Shown here piece by piece: positions 31,419 to 33,464 of a stretch of 33,464 nucleotides of DNA. Source of the stretch: JAGPHI01 sp036641735 (GTDB taxonomy: Bacteria > Bacillota > Clostridia > Oscillospirales > Ruminococcaceae); the NCBI GenBank assembly GCA_036641735.1, contig JAVWEG010000017.1:1-33464 (forward strand). Direction: 5' to 3'. Position numbers and translations under genes: made by a program. Under the pieces are notes generated by a model. That model worked only from the letters and a program-made list of their open reading frames with translations, did no database searches and was not told where the DNA came from. How positions within the stretch are numbered: the stretch's first letter is position 1; each line of letters starts with the position of its first letter.

Positions 31419-31721
31419 TTATCCGAAAACATCGATAATAGCACCCACCAATTTATCGGTAGGCACGTAATAGCTGCCATTATTCACACTATTGGAAATA
31501 TCCTCAAGGTGAGCTTTAGAAGCCGTATTTGTCTCTATTTCTGCCGCTGCGCTCTGTGCCAAACGGCTTATAGGTGCCTTTTGCGTAGCCGCGGAGCTAA
31601 AGGACACCCTATCTGTCTTGCCATTTCCCTCGGTGGCCGTATTCAGTACAGCCCCATCTTGTTTTGCTGCTGCTTTTTCGTTTTTATACAGCGCCAAGAC
31701 ATTATTCCTTTCAATTCTCAT
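31419..31721 (-). CDS. flgM: Anti-sigma-28 factor FlgM
   Basis: Holds sigma-28 (FliA/SigD) inactive until the hook is complete and FlgM is exported. The 100-residue protein has a disordered, Ala/Gly/Thr-rich N-terminal half, and a C-terminal half matching FlgM (ISNSVNNGSYYVPTDKLVGAIIDVF; the VPTDKLA-type block is diagnostic). GGAGG precedes the ATG. It is the first gene of the flgM-csrA operon and is divergent from the ParA-type gene. The sigma factor itself is not in the window. Confidence 0.92.
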   Translation of the reverse strand: MRIERNNVLALYKNEKAAAKQDGAVLNTATEGNGKTDRVSFSSAATQKAPISRLAQSAAAEIETNTASKAHLEDISNSVNNGSYYVPTDKLVGAIIDVFG

Positions 31722-31773
31722 AGCTACACGCCTCCATCAAAATTATCATATAAATATACTCTCTCTACATTAG

Positions 31774-31800
31774 TTATCGTACCACATTTAGTAAACTTAA
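31774..31800 (-). promoter_or_regulatory. Candidate sigma-28-like promoter for flgM
   Basis: Minus-strand TACGATAA (31774-31781) matches six of eight bases of GCCGATAA. TTAA (31797-31800), 15 bp away, is a partial -35. It resembles the element upstream of fliD. Weak on its own. Confidence 0.3.
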
Positions 31801-31830
31801 GCTATTTTATAAAAAATATTTTTAAATAGC
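31801..31830. repeat. AT-rich imperfect palindrome between flgM and the parA-like gene
   Basis: GCTATTT (31801-31807) pairs with AAATAGC (31824-31830) around an AT-rich centre with further self-complementarity. It lies midway in the divergent intergenic region and could be a shared regulator site or simply AT-rich DNA. Confidence 0.4.
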
Positions 31831-31861
31831 AATTTTAGCCTTTACTTTTGCAACAAATCAC

Positions 31862-31890
31862 TTGTAATAGTGGCTTATTGCCTGTATAAT
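31862..31890 (+). promoter_or_regulatory. Sigma-A promoter for the parA-like/comFB-like operon
   Basis: TTGTAA (31862-31867), 17-bp spacer, TATAAT (31885-31890, exact consensus). It lies 36 bp upstream of the parA-like start. Confidence 0.75.
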
Positions 31891-31926
31891 ACTAAATATA
31901 GTGTAATAAAAAGGAGCTACGAGCTT

Positions 31927-32688
31927 ATGTGCAAAGTGATTTCAATATCTAACCAAAAGGGCGGAGTAAGCAAAACCACTACTACCGGCGCCCTTGCCGC
32001 AGGTATGAAATGCAAGGGGTTTCGTGTGCTTGCAATAGACCTTGACCCTCAGGGCAACCTCGCTTTCAGTGTAGACGGCGACAATGAAATATCTGCCAAT
32101 ATATATGATGTGCTTAAAAAAGAAGTAAAGGCGCAGCACGCTATTCAACATACCCCATCTACCGACCTTATCTCTTCAAGCATACTTTTATCAAGCATAG
32201 AGCTTGAATTTACAAATTCCGGCCGTGAATATTTATTGCGTGATGCTATAGCGCCGCTACACCCTTATTATGATTATATACTTATCGATACACCGCCAAA
32301 TCTTGGCATACTTACAGTAAATGCTTTCACTGCATCAGACTATATTATAGTGCCTGTTTCGTCCGATATTTTTTCATTGCAAGGTCTTGCACAATTGCAC
32401 GATTCCGTGCAAAGAGTAAAGGCATACTGTAACCCAAAGCTTGAATATGCAGGTATTTTGCTCACACGCTTTAATGTGCGCACTTTACTTGCCAGTGAAA
32501 TACAAGGCACAGCGCAAATGCTGTCGAAATCGCTCAATATACCGCTGTTTCGCACGAGTATTCGTATGAGCGTAGTGATAAGTGAGGCTCAGAGCGTGCA
32601 AAAGTCGATTTTTGACTACGCTCCTAAAAACGGTGCCACCAAAGATTATGCGCATTTTGTAGACGAGCTTCTTGAAAGGGGTATTTAG
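31927..32688 (+). CDS. ParA/Soj-family ATPase
   Basis: Deviant-Walker ATPase of the kind that positions DNA or protein cargo on the nucoid. The 253-residue protein begins CKVISISNQKGGVSKTTTT: the deviant Walker A (residues 11-18) has the signature Lys at 11, with Ser replacing the usual Gly at 15. LDPQGN follows (39-44), and LIDTPPNLG (119-127) is the Walker B region. The start at 31927 is chosen because AAGGAG lies 10 bases upstream; an in-frame extension lacks a ribosome site. No parB or parS is visible. The ComFB-domain gene starts 3 bp after the stop, so the two are co-translated, and the locus is divergent from flgM. Confidence 0.9.
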   Translation: MCKVISISNQKGGVSKTTTTGALAAGMKCKGFRVLAIDLDPQGNLAFSVDGDNEISANIYDVLKKEVKAQHAIQHTPSTDLISSSILLSSIELEFTNSGREYLLRDAIAPLHPYYDYILIDTPPNLGILTVNAFTASDYIIVPVSSDIFSLQGLAQLHDSVQRVKAYCNPKLEYAGILLTRFNVRTLLASEIQGTAQMLSKSLNIPLFRTSIRMSVVISEAQSVQKSIFDYAPKNGATKDYAHFVDELLERGI

Positions 32689-32691
32689 CAA

Positions 32692-33180
32692 ATGGCACGG
32701 AGTAAAAAAGAGATAGACAAAGAGCTGATGTATAAAAAAATTATGCCTACAGCCTCTATTGCAGACGATAACGAGCCTCCTGTGGAACGCACAGCATCGC
32801 AGCCTATTCAAGCACCAGTATATGCGCAGACCGAGCCTTTAGCGCCTGCTGCCAAAGCGGCTATCCCGGGGCCTACACCACAATACGCACAGCCGCCCGA
32901 GCAAACCCTTGCTCCTGCGCCGCCCGAGGCAGAGCCTATTAATATTATGGAAATTTTATTGGAAAGTCGCTTAGATTCCGCTATCGAAAAATTTCATTGC
33001 TGCACTTGTGATAAATGCCGCAAAAACATAACAACCCTCACGCTAAACAAGCTGCCTCCTTGCTACGTAGCCACACAAGATGCAAGCAAAATGCAAGAAG
33101 CCGAGAGCCAATATGCAGGGCAAGTAGCCACAGCTTTAGTACAGGCAATATTGAATGTAAAATCGCACCCCTCGCACTGA
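32692..33180 (+). CDS. ComFB-domain protein with proline-rich N-terminal extension
   Basis: The 162-residue protein has three parts: a basic start (residues 1-18, SKKEIDKELMYKK), a Pro/Ala/Gln-rich linker (about 29-82), and a C-terminal ComFB domain (82-160). The domain shows NIMEILLESRLDSAIEK, a cysteine cluster CCTCDKC (103-109), and the family hallmark LNKLPPCYV (118-126). ComFB was first known from the Bacillus comF operon, and family members have more recently been described as cyclic-dinucleotide receptors. Standard ComFB is about 100 residues, so the linker is an addition. AAAGGGG inside the parA-like gene serves as ribosome site. Domain call is confident; role with ParA is inference. 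Confidence 0.82.
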   Translation: MARSKKEIDKELMYKKIMPTASIADDNEPPVERTASQPIQAPVYAQTEPLAPAAKAAIPGPTPQYAQPPEQTLAPAPPEAEPINIMEILLESRLDSAIEKFHCCTCDKCRKNITTLTLNKLPPCYVATQDASKMQEAESQYAGQVATALVQAILNVKSHPSH

Positions 33181-33183
33181 CAT

Positions 33184-33387
33184 TAGGCAGTTAGCGAGTG
33201 GCAAAGCCACGAGCTTATCCCCGTAGGGGACGAATAAATTAAAAGCAGTTCATTTGCGCCGAATAGGTGCAAAGGGGCTGTTTTTAATTTATTCGCTGCC
33301 TAAGTCGTTCGGCGCAAAGCCGAACATACCTATTTAGGCGCTAATACATATTATAAACCCCACCTCGCGTAAGCGACATAATATAAC
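33184..33387. repeat. 204-bp structured tandem repeat, complete unit
   Basis: First unit of a direct tandem repeat; the next copy begins at 33388. The unit encodes five hairpins: GTGGC-AAA-GCCAC (33198-33210), TCCCC-GTA-GGGGA (33218-33230), a long stem 33231-33295, GTTCGGC-GCAAA-GCCGAAC (33307-33325) within GCCTAA/TTAGGC (33298-33339), and TCGC-GTAA-GCGA (33365-33376). No ORF spans it. It starts 4 bp after the ComFB-domain gene. Confidence 0.85.
33231..33295. repeat. 65-bp hairpin within the repeat unit
   Basis: Arms CGAATAAATTAAAAGCAG (33231-33248) and CTGTTTTTAATTTATTCG (33278-33295) pair with one G-U wobble. Inside, TTTGCGCC (33253-33260) pairs with GGTGCAAA (33266-33273) around a GAATA loop. 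In the plus direction the first arm also resembles a terminator stem for the parA-comFB transcript. Confidence 0.75.
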
Positions 33388-33464
33388 TAGGCAGTTAGCG
33401 AGTGGCAAAGCCACGAGCTTATCCCCGTAGGGGACGAATAAATTAAAAGCAGTTCATTTGCGCC
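33388..33464. repeat. Second copy of the 204-bp repeat (truncated by window end)
   Basis: All 77 bases to the window edge are identical to 33184-33260, including the first two hairpins and the beginning of the third. The perfect identity suggests recent duplication or ongoing homogenisation, and the array probably continues to the right. Confidence 0.85.

Noticed and set aside
31927..32688. FlhG/MinD-type flagellar number regulator
   Set aside because: Length, DPQGN and overall pattern are Soj-like, and no flhF or MinD-type membrane-targeting helix is seen.
33184..33464. CRISPR array
   Set aside because: The unit is 204 bp with multiple hairpins and no short repeat/unique spacer alternation.
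33184..33464. Retron or other reverse-transcriptase-linked RNA
   Set aside because: No reverse transcriptase or related ORF is visible nearby; the repeat cannot be assigned to a retron from structure alone.

Overview
The window looks like chromosome from a low-to-moderate GC, flagellated member of the Clostridia (Bacillota). The evidence is a SpoIID homologue, a flagellar locus in Bacillus-like order (flgM-flgN-flgK-flgL-DUF6470-fliW-csrA, then fliD-fliS), strong AGGAGG-type ribosome sites, sigma-A-like promoters, a tripartite tricarboxylate (TTT) transporter and an RsmA protein resembling those of Oscillospiraceae-type clostridia as I remember them. The species cannot be named from the sequence alone.

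Left part (1-4664): the 5' 289 codons of a glyceraldehyde-3-phosphate dehydrogenase run off the left edge. Next come an unknown membrane protein translationally coupled to a citrate synthase and, divergently, spoIID followed by a small holin-like membrane protein. Positions 4665-4987 hold no gene, only dyads and a terminator.

Transport block (4887-9240, minus strand): a five-gene operon encodes a ModE-like winged-helix protein, a FecCD-type permease, an ABC ATPase, a SAM-dependent methyltransferase and a substrate-binding lipoprotein. ATATAAC/GTTATAT and CGATAT/ATATCG dyads that look like ModE sites flank the regulator gene, so molybdate or tungstate import is the best guess. A second block (9319-14785) holds tctB-tctA, a FadR-type GntR regulator with a matching operator, a mandelate-racemase-family enzyme and tctC. 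It probably serves uptake and catabolism of an acid sugar or carboxylate.

Middle (14929-22373): a tRNA-Thr/tRNA-Tyr pair whose stems and T-loop depart from consensus; then, read right to left, ftsE-ftsX-(EnvC-like M23 hydrolase)-(S41 protease)-rsmA, a PucR/CdaR-type regulator and an RsuA-family pseudouridine synthase.

Right part (22416-33464): the flagellar export and filament-assembly genes. Flagellin is absent from its usual place after csrA. A plus-strand gene there encodes what I read as a degenerate PilZ-like protein. Divergent from flgM is a two-gene unit encoding a ParA-type ATPase and a proline-rich protein ending in a ComFB domain. This echoes the Bacillus comF-flgM synteny but with new partners. 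The window ends in a 204-bp, hairpin-dense tandem repeat that continues beyond the edge. The ParA/ComFB unit and the structured repeat are the most promising novel elements.
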